This document shows positions 9,043 through 17,304 of a DNA stretch of 41,704 nucleotides, piece by piece (the first letter of the stretch is position 1; each line of letters begins with the position of its first letter). The DNA is taken from contig CAJURF010000027.1 of NCBI GenBank assembly GCA_910588825.1, positions 1 through 41,704 on the forward strand, given 5' to 3'. The notes beneath the pieces were generated by a model that saw only the letters and a list, made by a program, of their open reading frames with translations, made no database searches and was not told where the DNA came from. This DNA comes from an uncultured Lachnospiraceae bacterium (GTDB lineage Bacteria > Bacillota > Clostridia > Lachnospirales > Lachnospiraceae). Position numbers and translations under genes: made by a program.

Positions 9043-9054
9043 GTGTTCATCCAG

Positions 9055-10338
9055 CTAAGGAGCTGCAGGAAAACCCAGTTCCGAAATATAAATGTCACCA
9101 AACTGGGGGTCCTGTGTCAGGTCAAAAAACTGCGTGTCTTTGGCAATCTGGCTGCATCTGTCATATTCCCCCCTGTTGGCGGCCGCAATCTGGGCTCCTT
9201 CCCCTGCGGCATTGCCAATGGCAGTGATACGGCTCTGAAGCTCCCTGGGAAACATCCCCACAATGCTGGCGCTGTCCGGATTCAGATAATACCCAAAAGT
9301 GCCCGCCAGCAAAAGCTCCCTGATTTCTTCCGGCCGGATGTTCTTTTCCATGCACAGCAGACGGATTCCCGCTGCCACTGCCCCCTTGACCAGCTGTACC
9401 TCCCGGATATCCTGCTGAGTGAGAAACACCCTCCTGGTAAAGTAATACGTCTCTTTAAGCCTGCCGCTCTGATCGATTTCCTCCAGCTTTAGCAGGCACG
9501 CCACAGCATCCAGCAGGCCGGAACCGCAGATTCCTATGGGGTCTCCCCCGCCCATCACATGGAATTTCATCTCTCCTTCTTCCAGATATACCTGGTCAAT
9601 GGCCCCCGGACCGCCGCGCATGCCGCAGACGATTTTGACCCCCTCAAAAGCCGCGCCCACAGCAGTAAAGCAGGCAGTCAGACCACATTTTCTATTACCC
9701 AGTACAATCTCCACATTCACCCCAATGTCCACCAGAAGCGTCATATCCTCCCTCTGGTCCATGCCGGACGCCAGCAGACATCCCACAGTGTCCGCCCCCA
9801 CAAATCCTCCGATTCCGGGCAGCCAGCACAGCTGTGCCCACGGATAGACCATCAACCCGTATTCTGAGGCCCGAAAACGCAGGGCGTCCTTTTTTGTCCA
9901 TTTATGAGGGGCAGATACCAAAGGCCTGGGGGAAATCTCCAAAAATAAGTGCTGCATGTAAGAATTTCCCACCATTACAATCTGTACAATATCTTCCTGG
10001 CTGCGCCCGCACTCCCTTGACGCCTCCCGCAAAAGCACATTGACTGCGCTGCGGATACAGCCGCTCAATATCTCCGGCCCGTTTTCCAGAGCATAGCCGC
10101 ACCGCTGAATCACATCCATCCCATACTGCACCTGGGGATTCAGCATACTCCTGGCGGCAAGCCTCTCCCCGGTCAATCCGTCCAGAAGATAAACTCCCAC
10201 AGAAACAGAGCCCACGTCCACCGCTGCCATCATGGGACATTCCACATCCTCCGGAAACGATTCTGGCAGAAACTCCACCATTTTTCTGCACCCCGGCATC
10301 CAGATATTTCTTTTAGATTTATCCGCATGACTGCTCAT
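9055..10338 (-). CDS. ASKHA-domain corrinoid activation protein (RACo-like, DUF4445), no ferredoxin domain
   Basis: About 427 residues from the ATG at 10338; a GTG at 10377 in the same frame has no ribosome binding site. The protein matches the C-terminal ATPase part of reductive activators of corrinoid proteins: a first phosphate motif MAAVDVGSVSVGVYLLDG near residue 30, MVGNSYMQHLFL, the central TLLVDIGVNVEIVLG, GICGSGLLDAVACLLK, and the end motif LLAGTFGYYLNPDSA. These enzymes use ATP to return oxidised cobalt(II) to cobalt(I). Known RACo proteins carry an N-terminal [2Fe-2S] domain with a Cys cluster; here it is absent, so a separate electron donor would be needed. It lies 12 bp from the convergent regulator and serves the same system as the corrinoid protein. 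Confidence 0.82.
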   Translation of the reverse strand: MSSHADKSKRNIWMPGCRKMVEFLPESFPEDVECPMMAAVDVGSVSVGVYLLDGLTGERLAARSMLNPQVQYGMDVIQRCGYALENGPEILSGCIRSAVNVLLREASRECGRSQEDIVQIVMVGNSYMQHLFLEISPRPLVSAPHKWTKKDALRFRASEYGLMVYPWAQLCWLPGIGGFVGADTVGCLLASGMDQREDMTLLVDIGVNVEIVLGNRKCGLTACFTAVGAAFEGVKIVCGMRGGPGAIDQVYLEEGEMKFHVMGGGDPIGICGSGLLDAVACLLKLEEIDQSGRLKETYYFTRRVFLTQQDIREVQLVKGAVAAGIRLLCMEKNIRPEEIRELLLAGTFGYYLNPDSASIVGMFPRELQSRITAIGNAAGEGAQIAAANRGEYDRCSQIAKDTQFFDLTQDPQFGDIYISELGFPAAP

Positions 10339-10534
10339 TCTCCCATCGCCATTCCTTTCCCAGTTCCTTAGCTGCACAAGTTATTTCGAGGTGTTTTCTA
10401 AGACTGTACCATGGCATAGGGGAAAAGTCAATTATATCGGCAAAATGATATTGACTGCCATTGTGTAAAAATGTTAGAGTATAGTATATAGAACAAACGC
10501 GAAAGAAATAACCACTCTCTAGGAGGAAATTATT

Positions 10535-11284
10535 GTGGAATACACGATGGACTTGCATACGCATACACTGGTAAGCGGCCATGCTTACAATACCATGCGG
10601 GAAATGGTACAGGCCGCTGCGGACAAGGGACTGAAAGTTCTGGGAATTACCGAACACGCCCCGCAGATGCCAGGAACCTGCCCGCACTTTTATTTTCACA
10701 ATCTGAAGATTTTGAACCGCTCCATGTCCGGCGTGGAACTTCTGCTGGGCGCGGAGGTAAACATCCTGGATTACGACGGGCATGTGGATCTAAACGACAG
10801 GGAGATGTCCAGCCTGGATATTGTAATTGCCAGTATGCACAAACCCTGCATACACCCCGGAAGCAGGAAAGAGAATACCCGGGCTTATTTAAAAGCCATG
10901 GAGAATCCTTATATTAATGTGATCGGCCATCCCGATGACGGACGGTTCCCGGTGGATTACCAGGCACTGGTAAAAGGGGCCAAAGAGCACAAAACCGTCC
11001 TGGAACTAAACAACCATTCCCTGGACCCCTTATGTATGAGAGCCAATGCCAGAGAAAACGACAAAGAAATGTTGAAATGGTGCATGCACTATGAACAGCC
11101 CATCATCGTGGACAGTGATGCCCACGCGGACACTTACGTGGGAGACTTCTGTCTGGCAGATGAGCTGCTGAAAGAACTGTCATTTCCGGAAGAGCTGGTC
11201 TTAAACAGAGATCCACAGGAAATCCTCCCCTATATGAACAAATACAAAAGCAGACACGGCCGCAGTAAAGGAGAAAGAAAATGA
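10535..11284 (+). CDS. PHP-domain phosphatase (YcdX-like)
   Basis: 249 residues with a GTG start at 10535 behind a strong AGGAGGAAA. The PHP metal-binding signatures are in order: DLHTHTLVSGHA (6-17), GITEHAP (near 38), GAEVNILDYDG (near 70), ASMHKP (near 90), IGHPDD (near 130) and VDSDAH (near 190). These form the trinuclear metal site of the polymerase-and-histidinol-phosphatase superfamily. The small size and motif spacing match the YcdX group of phosphatases; the physiological substrate is unknown. The gene overlaps the following TrpR-like gene by ATGA, so the two are translationally coupled. Confidence 0.85.
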   Translation: MEYTMDLHTHTLVSGHAYNTMREMVQAAADKGLKVLGITEHAPQMPGTCPHFYFHNLKILNRSMSGVELLLGAEVNILDYDGHVDLNDREMSSLDIVIASMHKPCIHPGSRKENTRAYLKAMENPYINVIGHPDDGRFPVDYQALVKGAKEHKTVLELNNHSLDPLCMRANARENDKEMLKWCMHYEQPIIVDSDAHADTYVGDFCLADELLKELSFPEELVLNRDPQEILPYMNKYKSRHGRSKGERK

Positions 11285-11577
11285 GCAAGGAAATCAGGAC
11301 AGAGGCTGTCAATCAACTATTTGAAGGCATAATGACTTTAGAAAATATCGAAGAATGCTATGCTTTTTTCGCCGATATCTGTACCATTAATGAACTGCTG
11401 TCTCTGTCCCAGCGCTTTGAAGTGGCAAAAATGCTGCGGGACAAGCGGACATACCTGGAAATATCTGAACAGACAGGAGCTTCTACTGCAACCATCAGCC
11501 GGGTAAACCGCTCCCTGAATTACGGCAGAGACGGTTATGAACTGGTATTCAAACGTATTGAACCATCGGAAGAATAA
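11281..11577 (+). CDS. YerC/YecD-family TrpR-related DNA-binding protein
   Basis: 98 residues starting at the ATG inside the ATGA overlap with the PHP gene. The Trp-repressor-like helical fold is recognisable: the core LSLSQRFEVAKML, then a helix-turn-helix YLEISEQTGASTATISRVNRSL (60-82). Homologues in Bacillus and Clostridia are called YerC/YecD; the exact targets are unknown. There is no sign of a tryptophan operon nearby, so a role in tryptophan control is not supported here. It is followed after 14 bp by the radical SAM gene, so the four genes 10535-13079 look like one operon. Confidence 0.85.
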   Translation: MSKEIRTEAVNQLFEGIMTLENIEECYAFFADICTINELLSLSQRFEVAKMLRDKRTYLEISEQTGASTATISRVNRSLNYGRDGYELVFKRIEPSEE

Positions 11578-11591
11578 AGGAGAATCTGTCT

Positions 11592-12551
11592 ATGAAACGC
11601 TGGAGGGATAAACCTTACTATTCGCTGGACGCCATGCTTCGGCTGAGATTTGGAGAAAAGGTCTATAAAATTACATTAAACGGTGGGATGACCTGCCCCA
11701 ACCGGGACGGAACGCTGGGAAACAAGGGCTGTATTTTCTGCAGTGAAGGCGGGTCCGGAGATTTCGCAGGCAGCCCGTCCCTGTCCATTCCTGCGCAGAT
11801 TGAGCAGCAGATACAAGCCATCCGTCAGAAACGCCCTGTCCGCAGGTTTATCGCCTACTTTCAGGCTTACACCAACACCTATGCGCCTGTAGACTACCTG
11901 GAGAAAATTTTCTGGGAGGCTGTCAGCCATCCGGACATTGCCTGCCTGTCCATCGGCACACGCCCGGACTGCCTCCCCCAAAAGACCCTGCAGCTGCTGG
12001 AAACATTAAATGCCGTAAAGCCAGTCTGGGTGGAATTGGGTCTGCAGACCATCCATGCCCAGACAGCCCGATATATCCGGCGGGGATATGACCTGGAATG
12101 CTTTGAACAGGCTGTCAGGGACCTGCACCGCCGGAATCTGGAGATTACCGTTCACACCATCCTGGGCCTTCCGTCTGAATCCAGAAAAGAAACCCTGGAG
12201 ACCATAGACTATCTTAACCGCCAGCCCATACAGGGAATCAAACTGCAGCTGCTCCACGTGCTCAGGGACACAGACCTGGCCGCCGACTACCTGGCTGGAA
12301 AATTCCAGGTTCTGTCCCGGGACGACTACCTGGATCTGGTCATCGACTGCCTGGAACGCCTCTCCCCGGATATTGCCGTGCACCGCATCACAGGTGACGG
12401 ACCCAAAAGTCTGCTGATAGCCCCCCTGTGGAGCTGCCGCAAACGGGAAGTACTCAATGCCCTGCATCACCGGATGAAACTGCGCAATACCTGGCAGGGC
12501 CGATGCTTTCAGAGTCTCCCTGGATCATCTCAGGGATCCCCCTCTCATTAA
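11592..12551 (+). CDS. Radical SAM protein, TIGR01212/YhcC family
   Basis: 319 residues with an AAAGGAG site before the ATG. The iron-sulfur cluster motif of this family is the unusual long form CPNRDGTLGNKGCIFC (residues 35-50). It is followed by the GGSGDFAG segment and the barrel motifs CLSIGTRPDCLP and VWVELGLQT. The family is widespread and often annotated only as radical SAM protein; the modified substrate is not established, though RNA or cofactor modification is often suspected. It sits in the housekeeping operon between YerC and DUF4364, with no overlaps. Confidence 0.88.
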   Translation: MKRWRDKPYYSLDAMLRLRFGEKVYKITLNGGMTCPNRDGTLGNKGCIFCSEGGSGDFAGSPSLSIPAQIEQQIQAIRQKRPVRRFIAYFQAYTNTYAPVDYLEKIFWEAVSHPDIACLSIGTRPDCLPQKTLQLLETLNAVKPVWVELGLQTIHAQTARYIRRGYDLECFEQAVRDLHRRNLEITVHTILGLPSESRKETLETIDYLNRQPIQGIKLQLLHVLRDTDLAADYLAGKFQVLSRDDYLDLVIDCLERLSPDIAVHRITGDGPKSLLIAPLWSCRKREVLNALHHRMKLRNTWQGRCFQSLPGSSQGSPSH

Positions 12552-12566
12552 AGGAGATGTTTTATT

Positions 12567-13079
12567 ATGCAGCAACCGCAAACACTATATAAACTGATCA
12601 TTCTATATATGCTGGACAGCACCAAGTACCCCCTGACCAACTCTCAGATTGCCAATTTTATGCTGGACCACGATTATACCACATATTTCCATCTTCAGGA
12701 AACCCTGGCAGACATGGTTGAGACACAGCTGGCCACCATGAATGTGGTACGGGATACTTCTTATTATAAGATAACAGAAGAAGGGGAAACTACCCTTTCT
12801 TATTTTACCAATGAGATCTCTGATACCACCAAAGAAGAAATTCTGGAATATCTAAAAAAGCATGGGGCAGAAGTTCGCTGCCGCACTTCTGTCCAGGCAG
12901 ACTATTATAAAAACACCACACGGGAATTCTCCGTGCGCTGCCTGGTAAAAGAACGGGATACCACATTAATTGACCTGACCTTGACCGTTCCCACAGAAGA
13001 AGCTGCCAAATCCATCTGTCAGAAATGGAGAGTCAGATGCCAGGACGTCTACGCTTATCTGATGGAGAATCTCATGTGA
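12567..13079 (+). CDS. DUF4364 family protein (winged-helix)
   Basis: 170 residues, start supported by AAAGGAGATG. The N-terminal 75 residues form a winged helix-turn-helix (TNSQIANFMLDHDYTTYFHLQETLADMVE), ending in a wing with YYKITEEGE. The C-terminal half is the beta-rich portion of DUF4364. The family is almost restricted to Clostridia and is assumed to be regulatory; no target is known. It is the last gene of the operon starting at 10535 and is convergent with rarA, 15 bp away, with no clear terminator between them. Confidence 0.85.
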   Translation: MQQPQTLYKLIILYMLDSTKYPLTNSQIANFMLDHDYTTYFHLQETLADMVETQLATMNVVRDTSYYKITEEGETTLSYFTNEISDTTKEEILEYLKKHGAEVRCRTSVQADYYKNTTREFSVRCLVKERDTTLIDLTLTVPTEEAAKSICQKWRVRCQDVYAYLMENLM

Positions 13080-13094
13080 CTCCCAGAATCTGCA

Positions 13095-14414
13095 CTATGC
13101 CTGCTTTTTGATGGATTCCAAACGCTCTTTCAGCTGTTTCTCATATCCCATATCGCTTAGCTCATAAAACCGGGCATCCCGGATTTCATCCGGCAGGTAC
13201 TGCTGTTTCACATAATGGTTGGGGAAATTATGGGCATACTGATAACCGATGCCGCGCCCCAGCTTTCCCGCCCCCTTATAGTGGGAATCCTGCAGATGCG
13301 CCGGCACCGTGGTCTGTACCGTACGCACACTCTCCATAGCATTGAAAATAGCATTCACCGCCGCATTGCTCTTAGGCGCGCAGGCCACATACGCCGCCGC
13401 CTGGGACAAGATAATCTGTGATTCCGGCATTCCCACCCGTTCAACAGCCTGAGCCGCAGAAACTGCCACCGTAATCGCCATGGGATCTGCATTCCCCACA
13501 TCCTCAGAAGCGCAGATCATAATCCTTCTTGCAATAAACTTCACATCTTCCCCTGCGTACAGCATCTTTGCCAGATAATAGACTGCCGCATCCGGGTCAG
13601 ACCCCCTCATGCTTTTGATAAAAGCAGATATAATATCGTAGTGGTTATCCCCCTTTTTATCGTAGCGTATCACCCTCTTTTGTATACACTGGGAAGCTGT
13701 CTCCAAATCAATGTGAATCTTCCCATCCTCGCTGCGCTTGGTTGTCAGTATTCCCAGCTCCACTGCGTTAAGGGCCGCCCGTGCATCCCCTCCCGCCATA
13801 TCTGCCAGAAACTGGGCAGCATCCTCTTCCAGAACAGCTCCGTAGTTTCCCATTCCCTTTTCCGTGTCTGAGACAGCCCTCTTCATCAAAGTCAGGACTG
13901 CCTCCTTGTCCAGAGCTTTTAACTCAAAAATCACAGACCGGGACAGCAAAGCACTGTTGACTTCAAAATACGGATTTTCCGTGGTAGCGCCCACTAAAAT
14001 CACCGTCCCGTCTTCCACAAACGGCAGCAGGTAATCCTGCTGGCCTTTATTGAAGCGGTGAATTTCATCAATGAACAAAATGGTCTTTCTGCCATATGCC
14101 CCCAGATCCTGCTGAGCCTGCTTTACCACTTCTTCCATATCCTTTTTCCCCGCCGCCGTGGCATTGATCTGGGTAAATCCGGCGCTGGTGGTATTGGCAA
14201 TCACTCTGGCAAGGGTAGTTTTCCCCGTCCCAGGCGGACCGTAGAAAATAACAGAGCTCAGTTTATCCGCCTGTATAGCCCGGTAAAGCAGCTTATCTTT
14301 GCCGATAATATGCTCCTGACCCACCACTTCTTCCAGTGAAGACGGGCGAAGCCTGGAGGCCAGCGGCGCTTCCTTCTTCAATGTTTCCTGTTTCGCATAT
14401 TCAAATAAATCCAT
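13095..14414 (-). CDS. rarA: Replication-associated recombination protein A (AAA+ ATPase)
   Basis: 439 residues, close to the family's usual length. AAA+ motifs are Walker A GPPGTGKTTL (near residue 60), Walker B ILFIDEIHRF, sensor 1 GATTENPYFEV and the arginine finger region SRSVIFEL. The C-terminal MgsA tetramerisation region (RGSDPDAAVYYLAKM … YKGAGKLGRGIGYQYAH) is present. The protein acts at stalled replication forks with SSB and the clamp loader. The ATG at 14414 has AAGGAGGAG upstream. It is read in the same direction as sfsA, 31 bp downstream of it, so the two are probably co-transcribed. Confidence 0.93.
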   Translation of the reverse strand: MDLFEYAKQETLKKEAPLASRLRPSSLEEVVGQEHIIGKDKLLYRAIQADKLSSVIFYGPPGTGKTTLARVIANTTSAGFTQINATAAGKKDMEEVVKQAQQDLGAYGRKTILFIDEIHRFNKGQQDYLLPFVEDGTVILVGATTENPYFEVNSALLSRSVIFELKALDKEAVLTLMKRAVSDTEKGMGNYGAVLEEDAAQFLADMAGGDARAALNAVELGILTTKRSEDGKIHIDLETASQCIQKRVIRYDKKGDNHYDIISAFIKSMRGSDPDAAVYYLAKMLYAGEDVKFIARRIMICASEDVGNADPMAITVAVSAAQAVERVGMPESQIILSQAAAYVACAPKSNAAVNAIFNAMESVRTVQTTVPAHLQDSHYKGAGKLGRGIGYQYAHNFPNHYVKQQYLPDEIRDARFYELSDMGYEKQLKERLESIKKQA

Positions 14415-14445
14415 GACTCCTCCTTATTTCCCCTGCAGGGCCCGC

Positions 14446-15126
14446 TTATAACAGCACTGGCACCGGCTGGTCCAAAACGATCTCATCCGGCCGCACCTGG
14501 CAGTCATAGGCCAGAATCTGCACCCCCGCCCGCGCCGCCTCCTGAAGTGCACTGCCAAACGCAGGATGCGTATCCCAGTTGGGCGCAAACGACTGTATCC
14601 CTGTCATCTGTATCACAAAAAGCAGATATGCCTCATATCCCTCCTGGACACACCCCATCAGCTCACGGACGTGTTTGACTCCTCTTTCAGTGGGCGCATC
14701 AGGAAACCGCGCCTGTCCCTCCACTTCCAGAGTCACTCCTTTCACCTCCAGAAAAGCTTTTCTCTCCCCTGCCTCTGCATAAATATCAAAGCGGGAATTC
14801 CCATACCGCTTTTCCATCTGTATATTTGCACCCTCCGGAAACAGGCTGCCTTTTCTCAGCCATTCAGCCGCCACATAGTTGGGGATTTGAGAGTCCATAT
14901 TGATCAGCATTTCTCCTTTTTCCACCGCAATCAAATCGTATCCCGTCTTCCGATTGGGATTATCACTTTTCTGCAGATAAACAACCGCCCCCGGATTTAA
15001 TAGTTCCCTGCACCGCCCGGTATTTTTTACATGACACAGAACTTCCTGCCCCTCCATCTCAACACGGGCCAGGAAACGGTTGGGCCTCTCCAGAAACTTG
15101 CACCTGGACACATTGGTGTATCTCAT
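14446..15126 (-). CDS. sfsA: SfsA family DNA/RNA nuclease
   Basis: 226 residues. The family signature is complete: an OB-like N-terminus (RPNRFLARVEMEGQEVLCHVKNTGRCRELL) followed by a nuclease core with RFDIYAEAGERKAFLEVKGVTLE, then FPDAPTERGVKHVREL. The acidic D…E-x-K arrangement fits the PD-(D/E)XK-like active site. It was named for sugar fermentation stimulation in E. coli, but the protein binds and cleaves nucleic acids. The ATG at 15126 is preceded by AAGGGGA. It sits directly upstream of rarA in a plausible two-gene operon. Confidence 0.92.
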   Translation of the reverse strand: MRYTNVSRCKFLERPNRFLARVEMEGQEVLCHVKNTGRCRELLNPGAVVYLQKSDNPNRKTGYDLIAVEKGEMLINMDSQIPNYVAAEWLRKGSLFPEGANIQMEKRYGNSRFDIYAEAGERKAFLEVKGVTLEVEGQARFPDAPTERGVKHVRELMGCVQEGYEAYLLFVIQMTGIQSFAPNWDTHPAFGSALQEAARAGVQILAYDCQVRPDEIVLDQPVPVLL

Positions 15127-15196
15127 CTTCTAATCCCCTTCTTTCTGTTAAACATTCTGCAGACATGCTCTATTATAGGTGCTGTCCCAGCGGGAG

Positions 15197-16513
15197 TCAA
15201 TTACTTTCCCACAGGGGAAAGAGAATCTCTATCGCAAACTGCTGGCAATCCTGCCGCACCCTGCAGACTCCTCCCATCTTTGCCATCATATGCTTCACGT
15301 TCTGAATTCCTACGCATGTGCTCTCCACCTTTTTGCCAGTTTGATTCACACCGTTTTCAAAAGAAAAACCTGCCATGTTTTCCACACTTGTCATTTGGAT
15401 TGCCACTGGCTTATGGATATCCGCATATTTGATAATATTGGAAGTGATATTGTCCATAACCCGGATCACATAATCCATATGAACCCTGGTGCTGCACCCC
15501 GTCCACTCCACTTCGCATTCTGTCTGAAATCCCCTCTGCTGAAGATAGCTGCAGGTTTCTGATAACAAATCATAAAATAAAATCTCAAAACTCTCCGGAT
15601 CCTCCAGCTCCATCTCCGTCTCCCCTGCCACCAGAGAATACTCAAAAAGATGATCGGTCAGCTGCTTCATCCTGCATGCCTGCCGGTCTATCCTTTCCAC
15701 ATATTCTTTCATCTGTTCTTCCCCGCTGTATTTACCCTTTTTCAAAATTTCTGTGTAAAGCAAAATGGATGTGACTGGTGTCCTCAAATCATGAGACATC
15801 TCCGTAACAACTTTCTGATTCTCCTGTACAATCTCTGCCTCTCTTTCGATCATACTCTGAAAGGAAATCCGCATATTTTCCAACCCCTCTGCCAGTACGC
15901 CCAGCTCATATTTTCCTTTCACTGTAATTTTATAATCCAGACTTCCTCCCTCCAGTATTTCAATTTCTCTGCTTAGCGTCAAGATATCCCTCATCTTAGT
16001 ACGGATTCCCAGAATTACAAATACCAGAAATAACAAAAAACACACTGCCAGCTCCGCTGTCAGCGCATAATTATAGAACTGATATGCATACATTCCTGAA
16101 ATACTCACCCCCGCCTTTCCATCGGAAAATGTAACAGAGTAATAATTTTCCCATTCATACTCACGCATGGCAATGGCTTCGTCCCATAATTCCTGTTCAG
16201 GATATTCTGTATCAAACACCTGGAGTCCATCTCTATAAATACGGATGGAAATCATCTTCTGCTTTTTGACCCAAGAATACAGTGCTTTTGTATCTCTGGC
16301 CGCCAACTGGTTTTCATCAATATATTTCTGCAGTTTTTCTACATATCTCTCATCATTCTTTTTAATATAATCGGGATGATAACAGTACTGGTCAATGGCA
16401 AAATCTCCGGCATAGTTCAGACCCAGAAAAATGAGCAAAGCCGCTGCCGCCGACCCCACCAGTAACTTCAGGAGCTGAATATAGATAGAATCTCTTTTAT
16501 TTACTGCCCGCAT
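15197..16513 (-). CDS. Sensor histidine kinase (partner regulator lost)
   Basis: 438 residues from the ATG at 16513, which overlaps the end of the response-regulator remnant. Order: membrane segment (17-40), extracytoplasmic domain (~45-145), second membrane segment (~150-172), HAMP (~175-225), HisKA with MSHDLRTPVTS (phospho-accepting His near 240), and HATPase with the N-box DNITSNIIKYA near 360. The ATP-lid motifs are weak: SFENGVNQ replaces the usual DxGxG, and VGIQNVKHMM is the G2-like box. This is VanS/PhoR-type architecture. Its regulator gene immediately upstream survives only as ~55 C-terminal residues, so this kinase is an orphan unless it partners elsewhere. Confidence 0.87.
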   Translation of the reverse strand: MRAVNKRDSIYIQLLKLLVGSAAAALLIFLGLNYAGDFAIDQYCYHPDYIKKNDERYVEKLQKYIDENQLAARDTKALYSWVKKQKMISIRIYRDGLQVFDTEYPEQELWDEAIAMREYEWENYYSVTFSDGKAGVSISGMYAYQFYNYALTAELAVCFLLFLVFVILGIRTKMRDILTLSREIEILEGGSLDYKITVKGKYELGVLAEGLENMRISFQSMIEREAEIVQENQKVVTEMSHDLRTPVTSILLYTEILKKGKYSGEEQMKEYVERIDRQACRMKQLTDHLFEYSLVAGETEMELEDPESFEILFYDLLSETCSYLQQRGFQTECEVEWTGCSTRVHMDYVIRVMDNITSNIIKYADIHKPVAIQMTSVENMAGFSFENGVNQTGKKVESTCVGIQNVKHMMAKMGGVCRVRQDCQQFAIEILFPLWESN

Positions 16514-16664
16514 CAAATTTATACCTTTTCCCCCACACAGTCTTGATATACCCGGGATTCTTCGGATCCTTTTCTATCTTCACCCGCAATTTTCTAATGT
16601 GCACCATAACCGTGCTGTTGCAAGAATAGAAATATGGCTCCTGCCAGACACCGTCTTCCCTGCA
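16497..16664 (-). pseudogene. C-terminal fragment of an OmpR-family response regulator
   Basis: About 55 residues match only the end of an OmpR/PhoB winged helix: SCNSTVMVHIRKLRVKIEKD followed by the wing IKTVWGKRYKF. The receiver domain with its phospho-Asp and the first half of the DNA-binding domain are missing. In the same reading frame, directly before it, the sequence is the middle of a phosphatidylserine decarboxylase. A deletion has therefore joined the two genes. Its stop overlaps the kinase start by about 17 bp, the normal regulator-kinase arrangement, which confirms that it was the kinase's partner. Confidence 0.82.
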
Positions 16665-17304
16665 GTAATTGTGAATCTTACCCACCAGAAGAGCCCCTAT
16701 TTCCATCTGGACAACTTGCCCAAACTGGGGCGAAGAAATCACCGTATATTCCCTGCTGTTTTCTGTAAAAACTGGGACGGATGTACAAGCAATGGGACGA
16801 ACACAGTGCAGTCTCCCTGGAATCACCCTGAAATCCTGCTTTGTACCACTGCATACATAACAATAACGATGATAAATCCTGCGATGTCAGCCGGAGAATC
16901 AGACAGATACCGCCTGAAAACTTCCCTGCCAGACTCTGGTTTTTAAGCAGCTGTTCCAAGCGGTATTCCATCTGCTTCACGTGGTATATCCGTTTCTCAT
17001 CCACTGGGTATACACTCAGATAACCATCACCAGGTCTGATCATATGCCCCGGCGTAATATCAATCTGATTCGTAGACCGCTTTCTTGTAAAAAAATCATT
17101 AAAAGAATGATATCTCTCATCCTTGTATTCACACATATCGATATGATGCCTCCGGATGAACAACGGCACCAGTTGACTGGACAGCCGGGAATTCAAAAAC
17201 ATGCCTGCGTATTTTGATAAGGCCGGCTGGGTAAAAATTTTCAAAAGGAACCTTCCTGCCGCTGTCCCATATAAAAATCTAATTGCTCTCGTTTCAGATC
17301 TCAT
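16665..17304 (-). pseudogene. psd: Broken phosphatidylserine decarboxylase gene
   Basis: The N-terminal ~145 residues (SFNDFFTRKRST, MIRPGDGYLSVYPVDEKRIYHVKQ, FSGGICLILRLTSQD) match phosphatidylserine decarboxylases of Clostridia. At 16874-16876 a run of three A (plus strand) where two are expected shifts the frame. In the new frame the enzyme continues as DYHRYCYVCSG … IPGRLHCVRPIA … SREYTVI … VVQMEIGALLVGKIHN. It then changes into the response-regulator tail. The C-terminal part with the G-S-T self-cleavage site that makes the pyruvoyl cofactor is gone, so no active enzyme is possible even if the frameshift is a read error. It starts inside the ATGA overlap with pssA. Confidence 0.85.

Noticed and set aside
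8544..9227. A 227-residue plus-strand frame overlapping the regulator
   Set aside because: It is an out-of-frame shadow of the PucR gene running past its end, with biased composition and no start signal.
10451..10490. Sigma-A promoter for the PHP operon (TTGACT and TATATA)
   Set aside because: The boxes do not give a 16-18 bp spacing with acceptable matches, so the site is not called.
16678..16870. Reading the 208-residue Psd frame to its own stop as an intact protein
   Set aside because: After TSQD the frame gives non-family sequence while the neighbouring frame continues Psd motifs, so it is a frameshift.
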